From NCBI RefSeq assembly GCF_028745515.1, contig NZ_JAQZSG010000002.1, positions 247,401 through 311,400 on the forward strand: DNA of 64,000 nucleotides, written 5' to 3'. Shown here piece by piece: positions 52,559 through 60,723 of the stretch. Position 1 is the stretch's first letter; the number at the start of each line of letters is the position of its first letter. The notes under the pieces are model-generated. The model did not search any database. It had not been told where the DNA came from and saw only the letters and a list, made by a program, of their open reading frames with translations. Made by a program: the position numbers and the translations under genes. The stretch comes from Paenibacillus thermotolerans (GTDB lineage Bacteria; Bacillota; Bacilli; Paenibacillales; YIM-B00363).

Positions 52559-53746
52559 TTAAGCGCTTGCTTTCAAGGCGGGGGCTCGTTTGTCCGAAAG
52601 GAGCACCGTTGCCATAAGAATGAGGGAGCAAGCTACAAGCGCACTTGGAATGAAGAAAATATGCGGCGTAATCCCTTGAACGAACAGCGGCAAAAAGTAC
52701 CCGATCAATGAAGCCATCTGCGAAATGAACACGTACAAGCTCGAACCGAAGCCGGTGCGCGCAATGAACATGCGCTGGACGTAGCCCATGGCTACGCCGT
52801 ACAAAATCGAGACGAAGAACGAGTACAACGGCTGCACCGCGAAAAAGACGGGCAGCGAGGCGCCGGCCGCATACGTCAAATACGTCGCCAATGCGAAAAA
52901 TCCGCCGAGGAATATAATTTTTTTGCTGCCGTAGCGTGCCGCCCAATAGCCGGTTACCGTCATGAAGAGCAGCTCGAACACGGCTTGGGCGCTCCACAAA
53001 TAAGACATAATTTGCGGCTGCTCGAACAGCTTCAAGACGACAAGCTGCAAATATAGGCCGCGGATGGCGTCCGCACAAGCCAGCATCAGCAGCGCAATCA
53101 GCATAATGAGAGAAAAGGGTTCGCCCTTGACCTCCTGCTTCGTTCCGGGGGCGGCTGTCGTTTCCCGGTAAAACAGCAGAAGCAGCAGCAAACAAACGTA
53201 GCCGGCCAAATTGCCCCACAGCACGCCTCTGAAGGTCGCAATGAGGAAAATATTCGCCCCCAGCAGCAAGCCGGTAAAAAATCCGACGCTAAACGTGGCT
53301 CGAAGCCACAGCTGAGCCATCTCTACAATATCCTTCGCATAGTGTGAGAAATGGTTGCGCGACATGGCGAACAGCTGGCCCATAATTAAGCCGGAAGGCG
53401 CGACGGCGATAATCATGCCGACGAGCGCGCTTGCGAAATCGGTTGCGTTCATATACAGCAGCAAGCCGATGATGCAAAGGCTCGCCGCTATTATGGGCAG
53501 CTGCTTTTTGCTTTTGAGCCGGTCGCTGAACCAGCCGGTGACGATCGTAATCGTCATGTTCAGGAACAAGGATGACGCGAACACGATAACGATTTGCTCT
53601 TTGGAAAGCCCGATGCTTTCGTCCAAATAGACGGCGTTCATCGGGGCTAATATGCCGGTGCCGACACCGTACAGAAACAGCGTTGCAATGAGCGTCCAAG
53701 CTCCTTTGATCGATACGAACGTTCGGAAGTCGTTTCCGATGCGCAT
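52559..53746 (-). CDS. MFS transporter, sugar-efflux (SetA)-like
   Basis: 395 residues, ATG 53746, twelve predicted membrane segments. The N-terminal half carries GWFSDRLKSKKQLPIIAASL, the MFS loop 2-3 motif, and EMAQLWLRATFSVGFFTGLL. The overall pattern (WTLIATLFLYGVGTGILAPM; SRNHFSHYAKDIVEMAQLW) resembles sugar efflux transporters of the Set family. The likely role is export of sugars or related small molecules; the substrate is not established. It stands alone between GNAT and a divergent LamG gene. Confidence 0.82.
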   Translation of the reverse strand: MRIGNDFRTFVSIKGAWTLIATLFLYGVGTGILAPMNAVYLDESIGLSKEQIVIVFASSLFLNMTITIVTGWFSDRLKSKKQLPIIAASLCIIGLLLYMNATDFASALVGMIIAVAPSGLIMGQLFAMSRNHFSHYAKDIVEMAQLWLRATFSVGFFTGLLLGANIFLIATFRGVLWGNLAGYVCLLLLLLFYRETTAAPGTKQEVKGEPFSLIMLIALLMLACADAIRGLYLQLVVLKLFEQPQIMSYLWSAQAVFELLFMTVTGYWAARYGSKKIIFLGGFFALATYLTYAAGASLPVFFAVQPLYSFFVSILYGVAMGYVQRMFIARTGFGSSLYVFISQMASLIGYFLPLFVQGITPHIFFIPSALVACSLILMATVLLSDKRAPALKASA

Positions 53747-53876
53747 GAGGAATCCTCCCGGTTGTTATGGCTTTCTTAATCCTATTCGGGATCGAGAGCG
53801 GAAATCCTATTTGGTTTTCAAATCTATGATATAGTAAAAGGGATATGGATAAATGTTCCAATAAGGAGGAAATGGA

Positions 53877-55682
53877 TTGGACAGCTTGCGGGAGGGGTTA
53901 GTCGGGCACTATTTGTTTGACGGCAACGTTGAGGACACGAGCGGTTTCGGACGTCACGGCAGGGCGGAGGGGATAACCTATACGGCCGACCGTTTCGGCG
54001 AGACGGACGGGGCATGCGCTTTTTCAGGGAATGGGGATCATGTGGTTGTAACGCTTCCGCCGGCGCTCGATCGCGATGCGTTTTCCGTATCCGTTTGGGC
54101 GAAGTATGACGAGCAGGCGGCGCTCAAGGGGTGGAACAGCGCCATCATTTCACAGGACGATAACGGCCTTCGGAAGGAAGGGGCGCATCGCGTATTTCAG
54201 TTGAGCACCAAAGGGGCATTATTTGTATGGCATCGCATGATGGGCGGACGGGATCCGATAGCTAAGCAGCCGATTCAGCCGGGCGTTTGGTATCATATTG
54301 CGGCCGTATACCGTGAAGGACGCCATTCGCTTTATGTGAACGGGATGTTGCAGGACGAACAGCCGGGATCTTTTGCGCCCAGTGCGGACGAGCCGATTTA
54401 TATCGGGAAAAAAAATTCGAATGAACCGCGGTTTTGGTTTCGCGGAGCGCTGGATGATCTTCGAATGTATGACAGAGCGCTGTCCGAGCGGGAGGTATCC
54501 GCTCTCTATACGGAAAACGGCTACACCGGTGACCCTCAATTGGCGCACGTTCCGGCCCGCGAAAGCAAGGCGTACGACGCATCTGCCAAATTCCCGGCGA
54601 AAAAGCTGCTGGAACGCCAAGCCTTCAATTGGAACGATTGCTATAACTCTTTTGCGTTAGCCCTGCACGGCGCAATGCTGTATACGTCCAAACCGTTGAG
54701 CCTGCCGCAGGCATTGGTTTATACGGGACAAGCTTTCTCCATTAATACGAACGAGTCCGTTATGCCGATGGATGTTTTCGGCGACGGAAGCTTGCTGAGG
54801 GAAGCCATGGACAATCTCGGCTTCGACATCGAGGTGCTGTCGGCCAACCTCTACGGGGGCGATTGGGAAGAACATACCGTCGAACGGGCGCTGGACATCG
54901 TCCGGGAAAGCATTGGGCGCGGCTTTGCCGTCGTAGGCTGGAACCTTGATAACTACGAGCATGGGCTTATTTACGGATACGATGACGAGCGGCGAATTCT
55001 CCACATTCACGATATTAACGCGCGGGGCGGAGGAGAGCTCTCCTATGACGATTTCGGGCGAAGACCGCGGAACGGGCAGCCCATCAATCCGGAAATGTTC
55101 GTATTGGCGTTAAAGGAGCGGAACGACCGGCCGCACGTAAACGTTACGCGATATTCGGAGGAAGAAGACGCGAGCTACAGGAAAACATTAAGCAAAGCGC
55201 TCGCCCTTGCGATTCGCCACATAGACGACAAGGGAGGGGACGGGAGCGTACGAAAGAACGGAATAGCCGCCATAGATGCATGGATTACCGCTTTCGAGGA
55301 GGGAACGGCGCACCGGTTTTTCACCAGCTACAACCTTCTGTGGATCACGTCTTCAAGGCAATATCTCGTTCCGTTCTTCATCCAATCGTCGATTACCCAT
55401 TGCATGTCCATTCAGGATCCGAAGCTTCAGCAGCTGATGTTGAAGGCATCCGACGTGTATTTGTCGAGCTATCGGGCTTGGGTAAGCATGCGTGAGATGT
55501 TCCCGTTTCCGCATAGCGCGGATCCGGCGGATCCCGTGTTGAAGGCGGAAGCGATCCGGCTGCTCCGTGAAGCACGGGAAGCCGAGGTTGCCGGGCTGGC
55601 TGTATTGCGCGAGATGGTGAAACATTTGACACCGCTGGATGAAGAGCTCGGTTTGGAGATGACTGAGGGCATTGTCGGTTGA
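53877..55682 (+). CDS. LamG-like domain fused to BtrH-like domain
   Basis: 601 residues, TTG 53877 behind AAGGAGGAAATGGA. Residues 1-205 are a concanavalin A/LamG-like beta sandwich (GHYLFDGNVEDTSGFGRHGR at the start; LDDLRMYDRALSEREVSALY at the end). From about 245 FNWNDCYNSFALALHGAMLY opens a papain-like region resembling the butirosin BtrH N-terminal domain, with NLDNYEHGLIYGYDDERRIL later supplying a His. These place a plausible Cys-His pair. There is no signal peptide, so it is probably cytoplasmic or spore-associated. The C-terminal 130 residues are helical and unknown. BtrH-type enzymes are acyltransferases of peptide or polyamine tailoring; activity here is untested. Confidence 0.7.
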   Translation: MDSLREGLVGHYLFDGNVEDTSGFGRHGRAEGITYTADRFGETDGACAFSGNGDHVVVTLPPALDRDAFSVSVWAKYDEQAALKGWNSAIISQDDNGLRKEGAHRVFQLSTKGALFVWHRMMGGRDPIAKQPIQPGVWYHIAAVYREGRHSLYVNGMLQDEQPGSFAPSADEPIYIGKKNSNEPRFWFRGALDDLRMYDRALSEREVSALYTENGYTGDPQLAHVPARESKAYDASAKFPAKKLLERQAFNWNDCYNSFALALHGAMLYTSKPLSLPQALVYTGQAFSINTNESVMPMDVFGDGSLLREAMDNLGFDIEVLSANLYGGDWEEHTVERALDIVRESIGRGFAVVGWNLDNYEHGLIYGYDDERRILHIHDINARGGGELSYDDFGRRPRNGQPINPEMFVLALKERNDRPHVNVTRYSEEEDASYRKTLSKALALAIRHIDDKGGDGSVRKNGIAAIDAWITAFEEGTAHRFFTSYNLLWITSSRQYLVPFFIQSSITHCMSIQDPKLQQLMLKASDVYLSSYRAWVSMREMFPFPHSADPADPVLKAEAIRLLREAREAEVAGLAVLREMVKHLTPLDEELGLEMTEGIVG

Positions 55683-55690
55683 AATCGTAC

Positions 55691-55721
55691 AAGCAAGCCA
55701 CCCTTAAGGGGTGGCTTGCTT
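55691..55721. terminator. Strong hairpin after the LamG-BtrH gene
   Basis: AAGCAAGCCACCC (55691-55703) pairs perfectly with GGGTGGCTTGCTT (55709-55721) around a 5-base loop, starting 8 bp after the stop codon. The T-run is missing (GCCGAAATT follows), so termination may be inefficient. Confidence 0.65.
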
Positions 55722-55753
55722 GCCGAAATTAGGTAAACATATGTTTTACGGCC

Positions 55754-56200
55754 TCAGTCCATTGTGTGTAGACTACTGAAGAGGAACAAAGAAATGCGCC
55801 TTGGAAATCGTTCGGATGTCTGATCAGCTTGTTAAGAGCATCCATGCCGGTATCGGCAATGCTTCTGAACAAACACGCTACCGTAACGACCTGTCATTCG
55901 AAAACCCGAAATATTGCCGAGATCGTTCGATTAGGGGATATCGTAGTTGCCGCCGTAGGAAAGCCGAAGTTCGTTCAAGGGGATTGGATTAAACCGGGTG
56001 CGGTTGTGCTGGACGCCGGGTATAACGAAGGGAACATCGGGGACGTCGACTATGACGGCTGTATGGAGAACGCGTACGCGATCACCCCGGTTCCGGCGGG
56101 GGTCGGACCGGTTACGATCGCTACCTTGCTAAAGCATACAGTGGATGCCGCGGAAAGAATGGGCCGGGACAACCTTCACCTGAGTATGTCAGTAAAGTAG
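55754..56200 (+). pseudogene. Decayed folD (methylenetetrahydrofolate dehydrogenase/cyclohydrolase), C-terminal part
   Basis: Only the C-terminal half of FolD is recognisable and it is broken by frameshifts. VCRLLKRNKEMRLGNRSDV (about 55764-55820) matches the region before and into the NAD(P)-binding V-I-G-R-S-D motif, then hits a stop. A second frame carries PVSAMLLNKHATVTTCHSKT, GDIVVAAVGKPKFVQGDWIK and AITPVPAGVGPVTIATLLKH to a stop at 56198-56200. The N-terminal catalytic domain is absent. The last codons coincide with the start of TGAC repeat copy B. A functional folD is presumably elsewhere. Confidence 0.88.
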
Positions 56201-56319
56201 ACAAATTAGTCAGCGTAGAGTGACAAAATTGTCAATTCGATTGACTAGTAGAAGCGGGTGTCACTGATATTGACAAAATAGTCAGCGGTCACTGACAAAA
56301 TAGTCAATATCGCTGACAA
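56188..56319 (+). repeat. TGAC/GTCA phased palindrome array, copy B
   Basis: 132 bp with the same code as copy A: GTCA-N7, then units starting 56199, 56221, 56242, 56271 and 56293 with lengths 22, 21, 29, 22 and 21, then TGAC at 56314. The only altered half-site in any of the three copies is here (AGAC at 56199). The array begins inside the last codons of the folD remnant and supplies its stop, so the junction of pseudogene and repeat is directly visible. A terminator follows 17 bp later. Confidence 0.9.
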
Positions 56320-56336
56320 ATAGGAAAGAGTAAAGA

Positions 56337-56376
56337 AAACGCACTGTCGCGGTTGGCCGCAGACGATGCGTTTTTT
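56337..56376 (+). terminator. Terminator downstream of repeat copy B
   Basis: AAACGCA ... TGTCGCGG pairs with GCCGCAGAC...TGCGTTT (interrupted stem) and ends in TTTTTTATG. It lies 17 bp after the TGAC array and 16 bp before the promoter of the next operon. Confidence 0.75.
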
Positions 56377-56391
56377 ATGTGTAAATTAAAC

Positions 56392-56449
56392 TTGACATAA
56401 TGGATGATTTTGGTTACGTTATGTATACCATACTTTACATTATGTAAAG
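56392..56449 (+). promoter_or_regulatory. Promoter with tandem operators for the membrane protein-Xre operon
   Basis: TTGACA at 56392-56397 is a -35 element; TACGTT at 56415-56420 is the best-spaced -10 candidate. Two related inverted repeats overlap or follow it: GGTTAC-GTTAT-GTATACC (56412-56429) and CTTTAC-ATTAT-GTAAAG (56433-56449). Their TAC-N5-GTA cores are about 20 bp apart. The likely binder is the Xre-type repressor encoded as the second gene of the operon. Confidence 0.65.
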
Positions 56450-56473
56450 AGGAATATACAGGAGGCGTATTCC

Positions 56474-56920
56474 ATGACCTATCAAGAAAAGAAGAGCATC
56501 GTAACGCTGATCGGCGCCATACTCATATTCGGAGCTTATTGTTTGTACATGGTTCCGAAGCTTCCCGCCGCGGGACTGGAGTCGATGGAAACGTTTCGTT
56601 TCTGGGGCGCCTTCGTTCTCAACTTAATGCTGGTGTCGATCGTCGCGCATATCGTTATCAGCGTTATTTTCAACATCGTCTTTCGAATCACGACCGGAGA
56701 GAAGGAACCGACGTTCGCGGATGAACTGGATAAGCTCATTGAATTGAAAGCGTTCCGGAACTCATTTTTTGTATTTATCCTTGGCTTTCTTCTGGCCATG
56801 GGTTCGCTGGTCGTCGATCAGCCGTCACAGATGATGTTTGTAATCCTGATCGCCGCCGGATTCGTTTCCGATGTGACCGGCTCCGTTACGAAACTTTATC
56901 ACTATCGGAGAGGAGTCTAA
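56474..56920 (+). CDS. Four-helix membrane protein paired with Xre regulator
   Basis: 148 residues, ATG 56474 behind AGGAGGCGTATTCC. Four hydrophobic segments (VTLIGAILIFGAYCLYMVP; FRFWGAFVLNLMLVSIVAHI; FFVFILGFLLAMGSLVVDQ; MMFVILIAAGFVSDVTGSV), with a charged loop between the second and third (TGEKEPTFADELDKLIELKA). The family is unknown to me by name. Membrane proteins of this size beside a 70-residue Cro/CI regulator are common in Firmicutes. It overlaps functionally with the next two genes, which follow within 1 and 31 bp. Confidence 0.72.
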   Translation: MTYQEKKSIVTLIGAILIFGAYCLYMVPKLPAAGLESMETFRFWGAFVLNLMLVSIVAHIVISVIFNIVFRITTGEKEPTFADELDKLIELKAFRNSFFVFILGFLLAMGSLVVDQPSQMMFVILIAAGFVSDVTGSVTKLYHYRRGV

Positions 56921-56921
56921 T

Positions 56922-57146
56922 ATGAGTAAACATCTTGTCGGCAATCACATCCGAAAATTACGGTTCATCCATCATGAAATGACCCAACAGCAGCTGGCTG
57001 ACAAGGTGGGCGTAACGAGACAAACGATCGTGGCCCTGGAAAAAGGAAATTACTCCCCGTCTTTGGAGCTTGCTTTCCGCATTGCTCACGCCTTCAGCTT
57101 GCCTTTGGAAGAGGTGTTCTTTTACGGGGAACATACGGAGCAGTAA
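56922..57146 (+). CDS. Xre-family helix-turn-helix regulator
   Basis: 74 residues, ATG 56922, one base after the preceding stop, with GGAGTC upstream. Nearly the whole protein is one Cro/CI helix-turn-helix: MTQQQLADKVGVTRQTIVAL (about 20-39) followed by EKGNYSPSLELAFRIAHAF. It closely resembles the protein at 60927 (VSRQTVISIENGRYNPSLEL), suggesting a family of YozG-like small regulators. It is probably an autorepressor acting at 56412-56449. Confidence 0.9.
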   Translation: MSKHLVGNHIRKLRFIHHEMTQQQLADKVGVTRQTIVALEKGNYSPSLELAFRIAHAFSLPLEEVFFYGEHTEQ

Positions 57147-57177
57147 GCGCGAATATAACAACGAAGGAGAAAATCGA

Positions 57178-57876
57178 GTGAATTTTTCTATCAGAAAGAG
57201 CGCAATTATTGTGGGAATATTGTTTATTGTTGCAGCCGTTACGGCGGTGATCGGAGGACTTATTTTTTATAAACCGATCCTTGGTTCCGATTACCTGGTG
57301 AACGGTTCCGAGCACGCCAATGAAGTGATATTCGGTGCGGTTATGGAGTTAGTCCTGGTCGTTTCGGCGGTCGGCACTGCAACGACCATGTTTCCGATTT
57401 TAAGGAAGTATAATGAAACGATAGCGCTTTGGCATGTGTGCTTTCGGTTTCTTGAAGCGATCATTATTACGGTCGGTGTAATCAGCGTATTGTCCCTAGT
57501 GACCTTAAGCCGTGAATTTGCAGCCGCAGGTGCGGGGGACGCCGCCTTCTTTCAAGCAACAGGCACTTCGCTGAAAGCAATACATGACTGGACCTTCCTG
57601 CTTGGCCCCAATTTCATGTTGGGCATCAATACGATGATGTACAGTTATATTTTCTACAAAACCAGGCTCTTGCCAAGGTTTATTCCGATCTTAGGTATGA
57701 CGGGGTCAGTTTGTATTTTTCTCTGCGCGTTGTTAGTCATGTTCGGCGTATTTGATCAACTTTCCGTTTGGGGCGCTATTTTGGCGGTGCCTGTTTTCGT
57801 TAACGAAATGACTCTCGCGGTGTGGCTCATCGTGAAAGGCTTCAACAAATCCGCATTTGCTTCTCTTTCTTACTAG
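57178..57876 (+). CDS. DUF4386 family membrane protein
   Basis: 232 residues from GTG 57178, 8 bp after AAGGAGAAA. A longer frame running back through the Xre gene is rejected. Six membrane segments begin with KSAIIVGILFIVAAVTAVIG. The DUF4386 signatures NEVIFGAVMELVLVVSAVG and FLLGPNFMLGINTMMYSYIF are visible. Function unknown. Third gene of the operon with the membrane protein and Xre regulator. Confidence 0.85.
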   Translation: MNFSIRKSAIIVGILFIVAAVTAVIGGLIFYKPILGSDYLVNGSEHANEVIFGAVMELVLVVSAVGTATTMFPILRKYNETIALWHVCFRFLEAIIITVGVISVLSLVTLSREFAAAGAGDAAFFQATGTSLKAIHDWTFLLGPNFMLGINTMMYSYIFYKTRLLPRFIPILGMTGSVCIFLCALLVMFGVFDQLSVWGAILAVPVFVNEMTLAVWLIVKGFNKSAFASLSY

Positions 57877-57942
57877 AGTCTTCTTATAAGTTGGATAGAT
57901 GATACGTATGCTGGATATTCAAACAAAAAGCCTTTATTTACC

Positions 57943-58443
57943 TCAGGAAGCGCGCTTCGAAATATATTGATAAAACCAAATCGTGGCACTTTGAACAAAT
58001 AAATATATACAGAATGAATATTGCACGCGGTAACCGTTCTTATAATGAAAGACTCCCGCTTTCGCGCATAACAATTCAAAAGCGACGGAAATAGCGGAAA
58101 ACAGTATAATATATCCGACAGTTCCGAACCGTTTTATTTGCCAACGGTCATAAAAGTAAATGAAATAGTACGCGAAAGGCGCGTAGAGAAAATAAACGAT
58201 AAAATCCATTAAGGTATAGGCAGGTCCGTCCATAATATCGTACAGGTCAAAAACATGACCGCCGGCAGAGTTATCCAATATGGAAGCGACGGCAGCGCTA
58301 AAGAGAATCAGCAAGAGAGTGGTGGACATCGGAAACCGTTTCGGCATAAAGCACATCACCGTGTATGCAAGCACAAGGCAGCCCAGCACGAACCAGTCAT
58401 TCAGATCAAATGCTTTTTCAACCAACCAAGCGGGACCTTTCAT
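57943..58443 (-). CDS. CBO0543-like membrane protein 1
   Basis: 166 residues, ATG 58443 overlapping the upstream stop by 4 bp. Five or so hydrophobic segments (FVLGCLVLAYTVMCFMPKRF; LLILFSAAVASILDNSAGG; LMDFIVYFLYAPFAYYFIYF; GYIILFSAISVAFELLCAKA). These match the general plan of CBO0543-type proteins, which occur in adjacent pairs in spore-forming Firmicutes. No function is established for the family. GC content is lower than in most of the window. Confidence 0.7.
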   Translation of the reverse strand: MKGPAWLVEKAFDLNDWFVLGCLVLAYTVMCFMPKRFPMSTTLLLILFSAAVASILDNSAGGHVFDLYDIMDGPAYTLMDFIVYFLYAPFAYYFIYFYDRWQIKRFGTVGYIILFSAISVAFELLCAKAGVFHYKNGYRVQYSFCIYLFVQSATIWFYQYISKRAS

Positions 58444-58901
58444 GACCGGCTACACACCCATCTAAAGGATCTTAACATCGCGAATGCTAAGAAAAACAAA
58501 AGAAGCTTATAGCCGATAAGCCATATCCATACATGTTTTTCGCTGTAGGAGACAATGTTTGTAAAGTAACTGAGCGCTTCCGTGCCAATAAGGAAACCGA
58601 TTGCGAAGAGATGAACGAGTATTTTTTTAGAAAAGGTGCGGACCAAATACAATAAGTTGATCATAATCGCAATAAATAATGGGATCATGATGCTTTGCAG
58701 CAACGAGAAAGAGACATAGCGATGGGCTTCCTTCGCTATGCCGAACAGATGCAACGTGTCGCCGAATACATAGGATAAGTTAGTATTGATAAAGTTTACA
58801 ATTAGAAAAACAAAGGCGAACTCCTGGTTGGGTATTTTTTTTACCGACATAGCTGACGCTAGTAGAAGCCAACACAAGGAAATATAAAGGGATATGATCA
58901 T
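58440..58901 (-). CDS. CBO0543-like membrane protein 2
   Basis: 153 residues, ATG 58901. Four to five hydrophobic segments from the start (MIISLYISLCWLLLASAMSV; AFVFLIVNFINTNLSYVFGD; LLQSIMIPLFIAIMINLLYL; WIWLIGYKLLLFFLAFAMLR). First of the overlapping pair; similar in plan to the downstream protein, probably an ancient duplication. No cytoplasmic domain, no recognisable catalytic motif. Low GC like its partner. Confidence 0.7.
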   Translation of the reverse strand: MIISLYISLCWLLLASAMSVKKIPNQEFAFVFLIVNFINTNLSYVFGDTLHLFGIAKEAHRYVSFSLLQSIMIPLFIAIMINLLYLVRTFSKKILVHLFAIGFLIGTEALSYFTNIVSYSEKHVWIWLIGYKLLLFFLAFAMLRSFRWVCSRS

Positions 58902-58972
58902 AGTTCCCTCAAAGGTTATTTTGTTTTATTCATAGTATTGCTACTGATAACAATTCATAAACATTAAGATCG

Positions 58973-59080
58973 TTATTTCTTAGTCAGGAGACGCCTTGAA
59001 AGCGGGATGATCGCGGCCGCAATCGAAACGGTGATAAGCGCACTACATAGTTCGAGGCACAGTCCGATAAGGGGGATGCT
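58973..59080 (-). pseudogene. Possible remnant of a membrane protein C-terminus
   Basis: On the minus strand the 35 codons ending at 58973 read CSIPLIGLCLELCSALITVS then IAAAIIPLSRRLLTKK and a stop. This looks like a real terminal membrane helix with a basic tail, the way some acyltransferases end. Upstream the frame runs into the Nudix gene on the other strand, where it cannot be coding. So this may be the tail of a gene replaced by the Nudix gene, or chance. The rest of the gap 58902-59083 holds nothing else I recognise. Confidence 0.3.
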
Positions 59081-59083
59081 GCA

Positions 59084-59596
59084 ATGACCGTTGTGAATGT
59101 GAAAGAGAACATGGAATGGCTGCCGATGCCTAACGAAATTCGCTCGGTAATAACGAACGAGCTGCCTCCTCCCGAGCTTGTGACATCCGCATTTGTACTT
59201 GCTTTTAAAGAGAATGCTTTGATTGTAACGAACTTGAACGACCGGGGCTGGGATATTCCCGGCGGGCATATCGAAGCGGGGGAAACTCCGGTTCAGGCGG
59301 TAATGAGAGAGCTGTACGAAGAAACCGGAGCCGTCATAGAAGAACCCGAATTTCTTGGATTTATGAAGATTCATTTATTAGGCGAAAGGCCTCCCGGATA
59401 TAAATACCCTTTTCCTTGCAGTTACATGGTCTTTTACTGCGCGAACATTGCAAAGCTGGATCCGTTCGAAAGCACCGAGGAGGTTAAGGAAAGAGGACTT
59501 TTCGGGCCGGAGAAGATTCAAAGCATTCCCTGGGTGAGGGACAACTTTGCATTCTACGAAGAGGCGTTCCGAAGAGTGAGTCGGGAGTCTAGGTAG
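59084..59596 (+). CDS. Nudix hydrolase
   Basis: 170 residues, ATG 59084 behind AAGGGGGATGCTGCA. The Nudix box is complete: GGHIEAGETPVQAVMRELYE followed by ETG (G-x5-E-x7-R-E-U-x-E-E-x-G-U) near residues 60-82. The N-terminal 40 residues (NELPPPELVTSAFVLAFKEN) and C-terminus are ordinary. Such enzymes hydrolyse nucleoside diphosphates linked to a variable group; substrate unknown. It may be monocistronic. Confidence 0.92.
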   Translation: MTVVNVKENMEWLPMPNEIRSVITNELPPPELVTSAFVLAFKENALIVTNLNDRGWDIPGGHIEAGETPVQAVMRELYEETGAVIEEPEFLGFMKIHLLGERPPGYKYPFPCSYMVFYCANIAKLDPFESTEEVKERGLFGPEKIQSIPWVRDNFAFYEEAFRRVSRESR

Positions 59597-59637
59597 TCTA
59601 CCACAATATGGTATAATGATGAAAAAAGCGGTAATGC

Positions 59638-59672
59638 AAAAAGAGAGAGTCGCTTTACGCGCTGTCTTTTTT
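59638..59672 (+). terminator. Possible terminator after the Nudix gene
   Basis: An imperfect hairpin, AAAAAGAGAGAGTCGC against GCGCTGTCTTTTTT, around TTTAC. The A/T-rich arms give it the look of a weak bidirectional terminator. A TATAAT at 59612-59617 just before it could be a -10 element. Confidence 0.4.
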
Positions 59673-59740
59673 CTATGAGCCGTTAGCTGGTACAAACACT
59701 GGGCAAATATTAATAAGTGCTGTAAAAAGGAGAGATTGTA

Positions 59741-60232
59741 TTGAACGGGACAACGCTTTTCGCTTTGCCGGACATGCAGGCTCAGATCTTAGAGCACGGG
59801 GAGTTGAAGCTGATCGGCATTCCATGTATCGGTCTTACCGATATGGGGTCCAAGTATCGCCTTGCGAAGGATAGCTTGCTAGGACTGTCAGGCCATTTGC
59901 CCCAAATCGTAGATGCGTCCGTGCAGTACGGCATGTGGCCCCAAGTTCCGGGGCAACATACGCCGAGCACGCACGCCTATATTTTATGCGTGGAGGTTTC
60001 CACCTTCGACGGAGTGCCGGAATGGTTTGTGCGAATGACGGTTCCGGCGCAGCGCTGCGTTGCGGCGGCCAGCAAAGACGGAGATTTTGACGGGGCCGGT
60101 CGGGTGATCGACGCATATATAGCCGAGAATGGCTTGACCGTGGATGCAGAAGGGCGCGAATATACAATCTGCGAGAGGTACCGTTATAACGCTGAAGGAT
60201 TTGCTCGGTATTCTCTACCGATCAAAGAATAG
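59741..60232 (+). CDS. GyrI-like effector-binding protein
   Basis: 163 residues, TTG 59741 behind AAGGAGAGATTGTA. The sequence carries KLIGIPCIGLTDMGSKYRLA, a GyrI-type opening (a strand then substrate-pocket residues), and ends with ICERYRYNAEGFARYSLPIK, matching the final strand (E-R-Y...Y-x-P-I) of GyrI/AraC effector-binding domains. There is no helix-turn-helix domain. Stand-alone members bind or hydrolyse small ligands. It is 21 bp before a GNAT gene, perhaps an operon. Confidence 0.8.
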   Translation: MNGTTLFALPDMQAQILEHGELKLIGIPCIGLTDMGSKYRLAKDSLLGLSGHLPQIVDASVQYGMWPQVPGQHTPSTHAYILCVEVSTFDGVPEWFVRMTVPAQRCVAAASKDGDFDGAGRVIDAYIAENGLTVDAEGREYTICERYRYNAEGFARYSLPIKE

Positions 60233-60253
60233 ATATAGCTAGGAGTGGGTAGG

Positions 60254-60709
60254 GTGGAAATCATACTGGACGATGTAACCGGGCCCGAAATCGCGGCTTT
60301 GATCAACGAGCATCTGCAAGGAATGTTCGAGCATTCCCCGCCGGAAAGCGTTCATGCGCTCAATCTTGAAGGCTTGAGAAAACCCGACGTTACTTTCTGG
60401 AGCGCTTGGGAGCAAGGACAGTTGCTTGGATGCGGGGCGCTTAAAGAACTCGATCGCGAGCATGGCGAAATCAAATCGATGCGAACCTCTTCGGCCCATC
60501 TTCGAAAAGGTGTGGCAAGAGCGGTTCTTGCACACATCATTGAGGAAGCGAAACGGCGCGGCTACCGGCGTCTCAGCTTGGAAACAGGATCGATGGACGC
60601 TTTTATACCTGCAAGGAAGTTGTACGAGAGCTTCGGTTTTCAATATTGCGGGCCTTTTGCAGATTATGTGGAAGATCCTAATAGTGCATTTATGACGATG
60701 GAATTGTAG
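60254..60709 (+). CDS. GNAT family acetyltransferase (PhnO/YjcF-like)
   Basis: 151 residues from GTG 60254, 8 bp after AGGAG; GTG 60245 overlaps the ribosome site. Motif A reads KSMRTSSAHLRKGVARAVLA near residues 74-93, and the C-terminal motif FIPARKLYESFGFQYCGPFA matches GNAT enzymes that acetylate small amines. The GNAT core is preceded by EHSPPESVHALNLEGLRKPD, common in this subgroup. The acceptor is unknown. A small reading frame and terminator follow. Confidence 0.88.
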   Translation: MEIILDDVTGPEIAALINEHLQGMFEHSPPESVHALNLEGLRKPDVTFWSAWEQGQLLGCGALKELDREHGEIKSMRTSSAHLRKGVARAVLAHIIEEAKRRGYRRLSLETGSMDAFIPARKLYESFGFQYCGPFADYVEDPNSAFMTMEL

Positions 60710-60723
60710 AAGTTGGAGGCAGT

